This document shows, piece by piece, positions 3,547-10,045 of a stretch of 10,045 nt of DNA. The translations under genes were made by a program, and so were the position numbers. The DNA is from an uncultured Lachnospiraceae bacterium (GTDB lineage: Bacteria > Bacillota > Clostridia > Lachnospirales > Lachnospiraceae), in assembly GCA_949346185.1 (NCBI GenBank), contig CASGVX010000057.1, positions 1 through 10,045 on the forward strand, in the 5' to 3' direction. The stretch's first letter is position 1. Every line of letters begins with the position of its first letter. The notes under the pieces are model-generated. The model did not search any database, was not told the origin of the DNA, and was given only the letters and a program-made list of their open reading frames with translations.

Positions 3547-6243
3547 ATGGAACAATTGCATTTGACAGAATTGTTTGACATGGATATTCTTCAGCGGCTG
3601 CAGGATTCTTTTTCAGCAAGTTTTGGCATATCTGCAGGCATCTCGGACGAGAATGGCGTGGCGGTGACAAAGCATGTCTCCAACTGCCCATTCTGCTCTG
3701 AATTGACAAAGAAGTCAGAGGAGGGCTTGAAGAGGTGCCAGAATTGTGACGAGCATGGAGCGAAGCTTGCGATGAAAAATGGAAAGCCGGAGATTTATAC
3801 TTGTCATGCGGGGCTGACGGATTTTGCCACGCCCATTATGCTGGAGGGGCAATTTCTGGGTTGCTTTATGGGGGGGCAGGTGCTGACGGAACCCATCTCG
3901 GAGGAAAAAGTCAGGGCCTATGCGGAAGAACTGGGAATCGATCCGGAGGAGTATGTGGAGGCTTCTAGGAATATCCCCATTCTTGCCAGGGATAGGATAG
4001 AGAATATTGCTAACTTTCTCTATAATATCGTAGATATGCTTTCCAGCGTGGAATACCAGCAGCACGTGACCATGCGGACCAGTGACGAGCTGGAGAAGGA
4101 AGCCCATATGAAGTCTGATTTTCTGGCAAATATGAGCCATGAGATCCGCACTCCTATGAATGCGGTAATCGGCATGGCGGAGATGGCATTGCGGGAGGAA
4201 CTGCCCCCGGCGGCAAGGGAATATATCAAACAGATTATGGCTTCTGGAAATACGCTCTTGGCGATCATTAATGATATTCTTGATTTCTCAAAGATGGAGT
4301 CAGGGAAAATGGACATCAACATGGGAGAATATGAACCGCTTTCCATTGTCAGGGATATTTCCAGCGTGATTATGACTAGGATTGGGGACAAGGACTTGGA
4401 ATTTGTGGTGGATGTGGATCCGAATATGCCCAAGCAGCTCATGGGGGACAGCGTGCGCATCCGGCAGATTATTATCAATCTGGCCAACAATGCGGTAAAG
4501 TTTACGAAGGAGGGCTGCGTTTCACTGACCATAGGCTTTGACAAAATCTCAGATCGGGAGATTCTGCTCAAAGTATCTGTGCGGGATACGGGAATCGGAA
4601 TCAAGAAGGAGGATTTGGGGAAGTTATTTCAGTCATTTCAGCAGGTGGACAGCAAGAGGAATCGAAACATCGAGGGAACGGGGCTGGGGCTTGCCATCTC
4701 TAAGCAGCTTGTGGTACTGATGAATGGCGAGATTGGGGTGGAGAGCCAATATGGGGAGGGAAGCTGCTTTTATTTTCAGATTCCCCAGTTTGTCATTAAT
4801 GGAGCGCCTTCGGTGGAGGCATCTCCCGGCGATTTCCGTGCGGCAGGGGTGCTGTGTGGAAATATTTATATCCTGAATAGCGTCAAAAGTATGCTTAGCC
4901 AGCTGCAGATGGAATCCGTCCTGCTCTATGACCAGAAGGATTTTCTGCTGCTTGAGGAAAAAAAGGCAGAGTTCCTGTTTGTGGATAGTGACTGCTATAA
5001 CAGCAAAGTGAGGGAGTACCTGTCAAGCCATCCTGATATGACGGGCGTGTTGATGACTGGCTTTCAGGAAAAGGTGAATCCTGAATTGGAGAATGTTTTG
5101 GCAGTCAATAAGCCCATGCATATCATGAATATGGCGAAAATTCTGCTCCATCAGGAGTTATATAGCACGGAGGAGGATGCAGAGCACAATTTTGAGTTTA
5201 TCGCACCTTCTGCAGAAATCTTGATTGTGGATGACAATGAATTGAACCTCACGGTTGCCGCCGGGATTTTGGCCCCATTGCAGATGAAGATTGACAAGGC
5301 TACCAGCGGCAGGGCGGCCATTGAAATGATTGCCGGGAAACATTATGATATCATTTTCATGGATCATATGATGCCAGAACTGGATGGCATAGAGACCACC
5401 CATATTATCCGGCGGTTTCATGAGGAATATGACAATGTCCCCATTATTGCCCTGACTGCCAATGTAATGGAGGAGATGCGGGCAATGTTTCTAGTGGAGG
5501 GCATGAATGACTTTATTGCAAAACCCATAGAGTCCAAGGTCATCGTGGAAAAGGTGAAGCATTGGCTTCCATCAGATAAGATTCAGAAGATTCAGGGAAA
5601 GGAAGCCATTGGGCAAGGGGAGAAGGAGGAACTAAATTCCCTTGTGGAAAAGATTGATATCCCGGAATTGGATGTTTCTATGGCATTGCAGCTGGCGGGA
5701 AGCGAAAAGTTGTTCTGGCAGATTTTGCGGGAATATGCCAGGGTCATTCCTAAGAAAGCCCAGCTGATTCAGAAGAAGGCGGAGGAGAGGGACTGGAAGA
5801 ATTATACCATAGAAGTGCATGCGCTAAAGAGTGCCTCTAGGCAGGTGGGAGCCGTGGAACTCTCGGAATTGGCTGCGGAGATGGAGAAGGCGGGCAAGGA
5901 GGAACGTATGGGCTTCCTCTTCGCCCACCATGAGGAACTGTTAGAGAAATATCTGGCATATGAGCCTATTCTGGCAAAGTATCTGGATGCCCCGGATTCT
6001 CAGAGGGAGCCCAAGGCTGGTTATGATGCCGGCTTGGTCAGAGGGCATTTGCAGGAGATGCAGGATGCTATAGACGATTTGGATATGGATGCCATGGATG
6101 GGGTCGTGGCGAAACTGGAGGTGATTTCTCTGACGGAGAAGGAGGAGAAGTATTTCCAGCAGATGAAAGAAGCGGTGGAAGATGTGGAAGTGGAGATTTG
6201 CGAGGCTATTATTCGAGACTGGAGGAAGCATCTGGAAGTTTGA
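3547..6243 (+). CDS. Soluble hybrid sensor histidine kinase: PocR-HisKA-HATPase-pseudoreceiver-receiver-HPt
   Basis: 898 residues with GGAGGA seven bases before the ATG; no membrane segment, so cytosolic. Residues about 5-172 form a PocR-type sensory domain with a Cys cluster (C47, C50, C64, C67, C86), as in the family that senses small ligands. HisKA is at about 185-255 with phospho-acceptor H198 in NMSHEIRTP. The HATPase follows with N-box N311/N315, G1 DTGIG (347-351) and G2 GTGLGLA (377-383). Residues about 433-535 look like a degenerate receiver: FLFVDSD retains an Asp (D480) but the N-terminal acidic pair is absent. A complete receiver follows (D562/D563, phospho-acceptor D606, T637, K659), then an HPt domain with H758 in VHALKSASRQVG. 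The last 70 residues are helical and unassigned. The order supports a full His-Asp-His relay in one chain, so the final phosphate acceptor is another protein; the REC-HD-GYP protein at 9268 is a candidate. The ligand is unknown. Confidence 0.95.
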   Translation: MEQLHLTELFDMDILQRLQDSFSASFGISAGISDENGVAVTKHVSNCPFCSELTKKSEEGLKRCQNCDEHGAKLAMKNGKPEIYTCHAGLTDFATPIMLEGQFLGCFMGGQVLTEPISEEKVRAYAEELGIDPEEYVEASRNIPILARDRIENIANFLYNIVDMLSSVEYQQHVTMRTSDELEKEAHMKSDFLANMSHEIRTPMNAVIGMAEMALREELPPAAREYIKQIMASGNTLLAIINDILDFSKMESGKMDINMGEYEPLSIVRDISSVIMTRIGDKDLEFVVDVDPNMPKQLMGDSVRIRQIIINLANNAVKFTKEGCVSLTIGFDKISDREILLKVSVRDTGIGIKKEDLGKLFQSFQQVDSKRNRNIEGTGLGLAISKQLVVLMNGEIGVESQYGEGSCFYFQIPQFVINGAPSVEASPGDFRAAGVLCGNIYILNSVKSMLSQLQMESVLLYDQKDFLLLEEKKAEFLFVDSDCYNSKVREYLSSHPDMTGVLMTGFQEKVNPELENVLAVNKPMHIMNMAKILLHQELYSTEEDAEHNFEFIAPSAEILIVDDNELNLTVAAGILAPLQMKIDKATSGRAAIEMIAGKHYDIIFMDHMMPELDGIETTHIIRRFHEEYDNVPIIALTANVMEEMRAMFLVEGMNDFIAKPIESKVIVEKVKHWLPSDKIQKIQGKEAIGQGEKEELNSLVEKIDIPELDVSMALQLAGSEKLFWQILREYARVIPKKAQLIQKKAEERDWKNYTIEVHALKSASRQVGAVELSELAAEMEKAGKEERMGFLFAHHEELLEKYLAYEPILAKYLDAPDSQREPKAGYDAGLVRGHLQEMQDAIDDLDMDAMDGVVAKLEVISLTEKEEKYFQQMKEAVEDVEVEICEAIIRDWRKHLEV

Positions 6244-6268
6244 AGATGAAATACATAGGAATATTCCA

Positions 6269-6308
6269 CAATTTTATCAAGTAAAATCGTGCGGATTTGA
6301 CAAAATTG
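6269..6308. promoter_or_regulatory. Inverted repeat overlapping the chemoreceptor promoter
   Basis: CAATTTTATCAA (6269-6280) and TTGACAAAATTG (6297-6308) are inverted copies with one mismatch. The right arm covers the -35 hexamer of the promoter before the chemoreceptor gene, so a bound protein could control it. Confidence 0.4.
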
Positions 6309-6325
6309 CACAAGGATGATACGAT
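6297..6325 (+). promoter_or_regulatory. Sigma-A-type promoter for the chemoreceptor gene
   Basis: TTGACA (6297-6302), a perfect -35, is followed after exactly 17 bases by TACGAT (6320-6325). Transcription would start near 6332, about 40 nt before the ATG, so the chemoreceptor can be transcribed separately from the kinase upstream. A small hairpin, ATCTTC (6326-6331) / GAAGAT (6339-6344), lies at the start site. Confidence 0.7.
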
Positions 6326-6372
6326 ATCTTCGATAAATGAAGATTCAAGGATGAAATTATCAGGAGGATGAA

Positions 6373-7851
6373 ATGATGGAAATGCATTCAATGAAGAAGG
6401 AGGAAAAACTGATCAATAATATTTTATTTATTTATATTTTGGCTGTTGCAATTTCTGGCTGGGCGTTTGTTATGCTCTTCTTAAATGGCGGCGTGAGGGA
6501 GTGCGTTTTCTTGCTGTCAGGTCTATTTGCCATCATAACGAAATTGCTTGAGAAAAAACTGGGTGGCAAGGCGAAATATGTCTATGCATGCATTCCGCCG
6601 ATCATAGGGGCGATTACTGCGGCGGTTTCCTGTACTGAAGACAGCGGTGGCTATGTGTGCATCACCCATTATTATTTTGTGGCAACGCTTTTGCTGGTGC
6701 CGTTTTATGATCAGAAATTAATTCGTACAAGCTATATCGTTACAGTCGTTGTTAATACGGCGATGATGATTGCATTTCCTGCGGGCTTCTTAAAGCTTCA
6801 CACTGCCATCGGCTGGTTTTTTACGGCGGTTGTGTACACGGTGCTGCTTGCGGCATGCTGCTTTATTTGCTACCGCGTCACCACGCTCTTTGGTATGGTA
6901 GAAAAAAAAGAAAAGGATTTGAAAAATGTCCTTGATGAGGTTCAGGCGTTGTCGGATGACTTATTCAATGCGGGGGCGGCGCTGTCTTCCGTTTCTGACA
7001 ATGAGAGCGCATCGGCGGAAGAACTTGCCGCTACCAGCCAGCAATTGGTTGAGAGCAGCAGCATTCTAAGTTCGAAAACGGATGAGAGCATGAGCAATCT
7101 GGGGGAACTGAGCCAGTGGGAAAGCGTTGTAGATGACAATGTGGAGAAAGTCGAGGCGGCTTCTAGGGATTTGCTTGAAAAATCCAATGAAAATGAAAAG
7201 TTTTTGAATGACTTGCATGCAATCAATGGGGAGGCATCAGAGTCCATGAAAGTGACGAATGAAATTACCCAGAGATTGTCAGAGGCTGTGCAGGAAATCG
7301 GCGTCACCTTAAACCTAATCAGCGATATTTCGGATTCCACCAATCTGCTTGCCCTCAATGCATCAATTGAGGCGGCGAGAGCCGGGGAAGCAGGAAAGGG
7401 ATTTTCAGTTGTGGCCACGGAGGTAGGAAAACTTGCAAACAGTACTCAGGAATCCCTAAAAGTGGTTCAGCTGGTAATTGAGCGGGTGCAGCAGAATGTC
7501 AGGGAAATTACTGCGCAGGTAGAGGAAAATTCTGCGAAGATGGATACCCAGAACGAATATTTTGCTAATGTGTTCCAGTGCATGCAGGATATGAAAGAGT
7601 TGCTGGATATTTCTGTTAGTGCGATCGAGACAATGGGAGAGGCGCATAGCAAGCAGTCAGAGGTGATCAAAAGGACGGTGTCTATCAATCAAGATATTGC
7701 GGAGAGCATTAGAAACGAGAACCAGCAGTTCGATTCGATCAATGCCATGGCGGAGGGAAATGCCAATGATACAACGAATGTGGCATTGCAGGCGGGAGCC
7801 ATCAACGAGATGGTGGATAAGATGACGATGTTGTTGAAACAGGATGCGTAA
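6373..7851 (+). CDS. Methyl-accepting chemotaxis protein with multi-pass membrane sensor and no HAMP
   Basis: 492 residues. AGGAGG (6362-6367) precedes two adjacent ATGs (6373, 6376); both fit. Residues about 13-167 hold roughly six hydrophobic segments (such as NILFIYILAVAISGWAFVMLF, CVFLLSGLFAIITKLL and a last VVYTVLLAACCFICYRV) with only short loops, so there is no large extracellular ligand domain. The cytoplasmic part follows directly without a recognisable HAMP domain: a coiled coil from about 170, and the conserved signalling hairpin tip at about 316-344 (ISDISDSTNLLALNASIEAARAGEAGKGF), the CheA/CheW contact region of all MCPs. There is no C-terminal pentapeptide for CheR docking. It lies 129 bp after the kinase gene and has its own promoter. 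The role, signalling to the flagellar motor via CheA, follows from the family; the stimulus is unknown, perhaps membrane-linked or shared with the kinase. Confidence 0.95.
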   Translation: MMEMHSMKKEEKLINNILFIYILAVAISGWAFVMLFLNGGVRECVFLLSGLFAIITKLLEKKLGGKAKYVYACIPPIIGAITAAVSCTEDSGGYVCITHYYFVATLLLVPFYDQKLIRTSYIVTVVVNTAMMIAFPAGFLKLHTAIGWFFTAVVYTVLLAACCFICYRVTTLFGMVEKKEKDLKNVLDEVQALSDDLFNAGAALSSVSDNESASAEELAATSQQLVESSSILSSKTDESMSNLGELSQWESVVDDNVEKVEAASRDLLEKSNENEKFLNDLHAINGEASESMKVTNEITQRLSEAVQEIGVTLNLISDISDSTNLLALNASIEAARAGEAGKGFSVVATEVGKLANSTQESLKVVQLVIERVQQNVREITAQVEENSAKMDTQNEYFANVFQCMQDMKELLDISVSAIETMGEAHSKQSEVIKRTVSINQDIAESIRNENQQFDSINAMAEGNANDTTNVALQAGAINEMVDKMTMLLKQDA

Positions 7852-7883
7852 TTGTTACGATTTACAGACATTCATCCCTTCCT

Positions 7884-7910
7884 GAGATAGCCCCGTTGCG
7901 CTCTTTTTCT
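7884..7910 (+). terminator. Weak candidate terminator after the chemoreceptor gene
   Basis: GAG-ATA-GC (from 7884) can pair imperfectly with GC-G-CTC (to 7903), followed by TTTTTCT. The stem is short and irregular but the T-run and location, 33 bp after the stop, suit a terminator. Confidence 0.35.
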
Positions 7911-7961
7911 AGAAATGACCGTGAATAGTAACACCAATTTAGAATTATTTTAAATTAAGGC

Positions 7962-7990
7962 TTGAAATTTTTTAAGATTCGATATACAAT
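7962..7990 (+). promoter_or_regulatory. Promoter of the tRNA-Pro gene
   Basis: TTGAAA (7962-7967), 17 bases, TACAAT (7985-7990): a good sigma-A promoter. The start would fall near 7997, a few bases before the mature tRNA 5' end at 8003. Confidence 0.8.
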
Positions 7991-8002
7991 AGATATTGCG
8001 TC

Positions 8003-8076
8003 CGGGGTATGGCTCAGTTTGGTAGAGCGCTTCGTTCGGGACGAAGAGGCCGCAAGTTCGAATCTTGTTACCCCGA
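8003..8076 (+). tRNA. tRNA-Pro (anticodon CGG)
   Basis: A full cloverleaf of 74 bases. Acceptor arm CGGGGTA (8003-8009) pairs with TACCCCG (8069-8075), discriminator A8076. The D-arm is GCTC/GAGC (8012-8015, 8025-8028). The anticodon arm is CTTCG/CGAAG (8030-8034, 8042-8046) with loop TTCGGGA, anticodon CGG at 8037-8039, reading CCG. The T-arm is GCAAG/CTTGT around TTCGAAT. The 3' CCA is not encoded (TGG follows). The CGGGG start and CCCCGA end are typical of bacterial tRNA-Pro. It stands alone between two protein genes. Confidence 0.97.
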
Positions 8077-8080
8077 TGGC

Positions 8081-8114
8081 AAAAGCCCTTGTTTTACAAG
8101 GGCTTTTCGTTTTC
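8081..8114 (+). terminator. Rho-independent terminator after tRNA-Pro
   Basis: AAAAGCCCTTG (8081-8091), loop TTTTA, CAAGGGCTTTT (8097-8107), a perfect 11-bp stem followed by CGTTTTC. It begins five bases after the tRNA. The A-rich left arm gives it a T-run on the other strand too, so it can also stop the convergent minus-strand gene ending at 8209. Confidence 0.9.
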
Positions 8115-8208
8115 TGTGCTTCATTTCGTGTTGCATGGATTTGTCTGCTTTGCTTCAAAGGCTTGCACGATGCCACATGCTGCTATTCGCATCCAGCAGC
8201 GATTACTG

Positions 8209-8640
8209 CTACATATATCCCCGCAATTCTTCCATAAACCGCTCTTCGATACTTACCAGCCTGTTTGCAATGGAGATGCTTTCATCGGAAGCTTCCGTGT
8301 ATTTGTTTTTGTATTCGCTGACAGACTGTATGCCCATATTGCATCCATCCATCATCACCTTGGCAATTTGGTGGCTGTCGGCTTCCATAAGCATCTTTAA
8401 TTCTATATTTGTCCATGCCATTGCGGTTGCCATCGTGCCAGGTTCATCCGGGGTAATCCCATCGGCTGCCAGGAGGCGGATGATTTCTTCCTGTAGATTT
8501 TCATGTTCCTTCCGATAGCGATTCAAGATTAACTCCAGGCTCTCTTCTCTGGCATATTCTGTGATTTGGTCAATGCTCCTGATAGCCATCTTACAGCCGG
8601 AGCTGCATTCTTGCAATAATTCTCTAGTCTGCTTATTCAT
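8209..8640 (-). CDS. Small all-helical conserved protein, possibly ferritin-like four-helix bundle (DUF2383/related)
   Basis: 143 residues, cytosolic, with no signal peptide or membrane segment. GAGGAAAATCT precedes the ATG at 8640. The sequence is nearly all amphipathic helix: a first helix (NKQTRELLQECSSGCKMAIRSIDQI), a second with HENLQEEIIRLLAADG, a loop with PDEPGTMATAMAWTNIELKM, a third around SHQIAKVMMDGCNMGIQSVSEY and a fourth, SIANRLVSIEERFMEELRGYM. The DGCNMGIQSVSEY phrase and 'E-K/R-H' positions recall small Firmicutes proteins annotated as ferritin-like or DUF2383-like; I recognise the general type, not a defined function. A complete di-iron ligand set (paired ExxH) is not obvious. 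It is transcribed divergently from the HPt gene with a 206-bp gap and convergently to the tRNA. No function can be assigned from context. Confidence 0.75.
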   Translation of the reverse strand: MNKQTRELLQECSSGCKMAIRSIDQITEYAREESLELILNRYRKEHENLQEEIIRLLAADGITPDEPGTMATAMAWTNIELKMLMEADSHQIAKVMMDGCNMGIQSVSEYKNKYTEASDESISIANRLVSIEERFMEELRGYM

Positions 8641-8782
8641 AGATTTTCCTCATTTCTGCATAGTGAATAGCAACGATGCAATTCGTCATTGCTCATTTAA
8701 CGTGTTCCAATCTTCCATTTGTAATTTATTGTGCGCAATTGAGAGAAAACTATGCATTCTCCCAGAGTGAGATTCTTTCTTC

Positions 8783-8811
8783 TTGCAATTTTTCGGGTGA
8801 GATAGTATAAT
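8783..8811 (+). promoter_or_regulatory. Promoter of the HPt / REC-HD-GYP operon
   Basis: TTGCAA (8783-8788), 17 bases, perfect TATAAT (8806-8811). The start would be near 8818, giving a leader of about 35 nt to the HPt gene. Confidence 0.75.
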
Positions 8812-8852
8812 TTTCCATAGATAACATTTGGCGTAAAAAAGGAGAGATGAGA

Positions 8853-9218
8853 ATGACGGTAAAAGATTGCTATGATATGATGGGTGGTGGTTACGAGGAA
8901 GTAATCAAGCGTTTGCTGGATGATAAGCGGGTTCTCAAGTTTGCTGTGAAATTTTTAGATGATGCCAGTTACGATACCTTGCAGGAGTCTATGCAGCAGG
9001 AGGATTACGAGACCGCCTTTCGCGCTGCCCACAGCATTAAGGGCGTGTGCCAGAATTTGGGTTTTGTGAAGTTGAGCGAGTCCAGCGCTGCCTTGACCGA
9101 GGCATTGCGGGGCGGGAAGAATCAGGACACCTCGGAACTGGAGAGACAGGTGAGGGAAGACTATGAGAAGACGGTGCAGGGCATTAAGGCGATGCAGGAA
9201 TCAGATGCGGCACAGTAG
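8853..9218 (+). CDS. Stand-alone HPt (histidine phosphotransfer) domain protein
   Basis: 121 residues from ATG 8853. An in-frame ATG at 8847 directly abuts GGAGAG (8841-8846), whereas 8853 leaves eight bases after GGAG, so 8853 is preferred. One HPt domain fills the protein: the core motif AFRAAHSIKGVCQNLGFVKL carries the phospho-acceptor histidine H60, with helices before it (DYDTLQESMQQEDYETAFRAA) and after it (SESSAALTEALRGG). There is no kinase or receiver domain. HPt proteins shuttle phosphate between receiver domains in His-Asp-His-Asp relays. The gene is first in a two-gene unit, 49 bp before the REC-HD-GYP gene. It therefore probably phosphorylates or drains that receiver, perhaps linking it to the kinase at 3547; the partner choice is inference. 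Confidence 0.92.
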   Translation: MTVKDCYDMMGGGYEEVIKRLLDDKRVLKFAVKFLDDASYDTLQESMQQEDYETAFRAAHSIKGVCQNLGFVKLSESSAALTEALRGGKNQDTSELERQVREDYEKTVQGIKAMQESDAAQ

Positions 9219-9267
9219 TTGTGCATTGGATGCGTGCCTAGAATAAATATCGAGAGGAATGAGAGAT

Positions 9268-10045
9268 ATGGAAGATTTGCTGGAAAAGACAATATTGATT
9301 GCAGATGATGCAGAGATTAATCGGGATATGCTCAAATTTATCTTTGAGGAGCAGTTTGAGATTCTGGAGGCGGCAGATGGCCAGCAAGCCATAGACATGG
9401 TAGAGGAGAACAAGGATCATATCGCCGTGCTGTTCCTCGACCTTCTTATGCCGAAGAAAACCGGGCTGGAAGTGATGGAGTGGATGACGGAAAAGGGATA
9501 TATGGATTTGATTCCCGTCATTATGATTACCGGGGAGGCAACGGTGGAAAGTGATGTAAAGGCATATGAGTATGGTGCCTCGGATATTATCTACAAGCCT
9601 TTCGAGCCAAAGGTAGTCATGCGTCGTGCCATGAATATCATGGAATTGTATGAGCACAGACGCTATATAGAGCAGAAGCTGGAGAAGAGGACGAGGCAGT
9701 TGGTGGAGAGCCAGAAGAAATTGCAGCAGAACAATGATTTTTTGGTGAATGCCCTGAGTTCTGTGGTGGAATTTCGTAGCTTAGAGTCTGGGGAGCATAT
9801 CAAGAGGGTGAAGAATTTTACCAAGATTATCCTTACATATCTGATGAAATTTTATCCCGAATACCAGCTCACCCAAGACCAGGTGGAATTGATAGTGAAT
9901 GCGTCTTCCCTGCATGATCTGGGAAAGATTGCCATTCCCGATAATATCCTGCTGAAGCCTGGGAAATTGACAGACAGCGAATTCCGGGAGATGAAGAAGC
10001 ATACGATATATGGCTGCGAGATGTTGGAAAACTTCAAGCAGGAGG
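9268..10045 (+). CDS. Response regulator with HD-GYP cyclic-di-GMP phosphodiesterase domain (3' partial)
   Basis: The ATG at 9268 follows GAGAGG and GAGAG sequences; the frame runs open to the window end (259 codons). Residues about 6-125 are a complete receiver: acidic pair D13/D14, phospho-acceptor D58 in FLDLLMP, T88 in MITGE, K110 in YKPFEP. A coiled-coil linker (about 128-155, YEHRRYIEQKLEKRTRQLVESQKKL) leads to an HD-GYP domain: H177 in SGEHIKRV, the metal-binding HD pair H216/D217 in HDLGKIAIPDNILLKPGKLT, and KKHTIYG with H245. The GYP motif lies beyond the window. HD-GYP proteins hydrolyse cyclic-di-GMP to pGpG and GMP with a di- or tri-metal centre, so phosphorylation of the receiver probably sets cyclic-di-GMP breakdown. 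It is the second gene of the unit with the HPt. Activity needs the missing C-terminal part to be intact. Confidence 0.93.
   Translation, partial: MEDLLEKTILIADDAEINRDMLKFIFEEQFEILEAADGQQAIDMVEENKDHIAVLFLDLLMPKKTGLEVMEWMTEKGYMDLIPVIMITGEATVESDVKAYEYGASDIIYKPFEPKVVMRRAMNIMELYEHRRYIEQKLEKRTRQLVESQKKLQQNNDFLVNALSSVVEFRSLESGEHIKRVKNFTKIILTYLMKFYPEYQLTQDQVELIVNASSLHDLGKIAIPDNILLKPGKLTDSEFREMKKHTIYGCEMLENFKQE

Noticed and set aside
3380..3565. A 61-codon plus-strand frame in the leader of the hybrid kinase
   Set aside because: It overlaps the kinase start in another frame, lacks a ribosome binding site and shows no recognisable features; hairpins explain the region better.
8003..8115. tRNA-Pro as an integration site for a mobile element
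   Set aside because: No integrase gene and no direct repeat of the tRNA 3' end was seen in the window; a normal terminator follows.
8009..8518. A 169-codon plus-strand frame starting inside the tRNA
   Set aside because: It begins in the tRNA, crosses its terminator and then shadows the minus-strand helical protein gene.

Overview
The window looks like a chromosomal segment of a Gram-positive gut or rumen Clostridia member, most likely Lachnospiraceae. This is inferred from moderate GC, strong AGGAGG-type ribosome binding sites, sigma-A-type promoters, a PocR-domain hybrid kinase, a stand-alone HPt next to a receiver-HD-GYP gene, and a secreted fibronectin-III protein with a Ser/Thr/Pro linker. 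No species can be named from the sequence.

Left part (1-1684), accessory in character: the C-terminal end of an Rpn/PD-(D/E)XK transposase-like nuclease with a 12-bp in-frame repeat (1-229) and its terminator; a small XRE-type regulator on the minus strand (339-536); about 430 bp of AT-rich DNA with palindromes and direct repeats; a tandem-duplicated SymE-like gene whose 5' end looks frameshifted (1006-1320); a rho-independent terminator; and a 158-bp near-palindromic MITE-like element flanked by 9-bp direct repeats (1478-1653).

Middle part (1685-3546): a minus-strand gene for a secreted FnIII plus propeller-like protein, then a divergent intergenic region with alternative hairpins on the minus-strand leader and a promoter followed by a roughly 190-nt hairpin-rich leader on the plus strand.

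Right part (3547-10045), signalling: a soluble 898-residue hybrid kinase (PocR, HisKA, HATPase, degenerate receiver, receiver, HPt); a chemoreceptor with about six membrane segments behind its own promoter; tRNA-Pro(CGG) with promoter and terminator; a small helical protein on the minus strand; and, behind another good promoter, a stand-alone HPt followed by a receiver-HD-GYP gene that runs off the end. Together they suggest a phosphorelay that couples a PocR-sensed ligand to chemotaxis and cyclic-di-GMP turnover. The domain identities are visible in the sequence; the wiring is inference.

I did not find a clearly new defence or mobile system. The most unusual items are the tandem SymE-like gene with its disrupted start, the symmetric MITE with intact target duplication, and the structured leader before the hybrid kinase.
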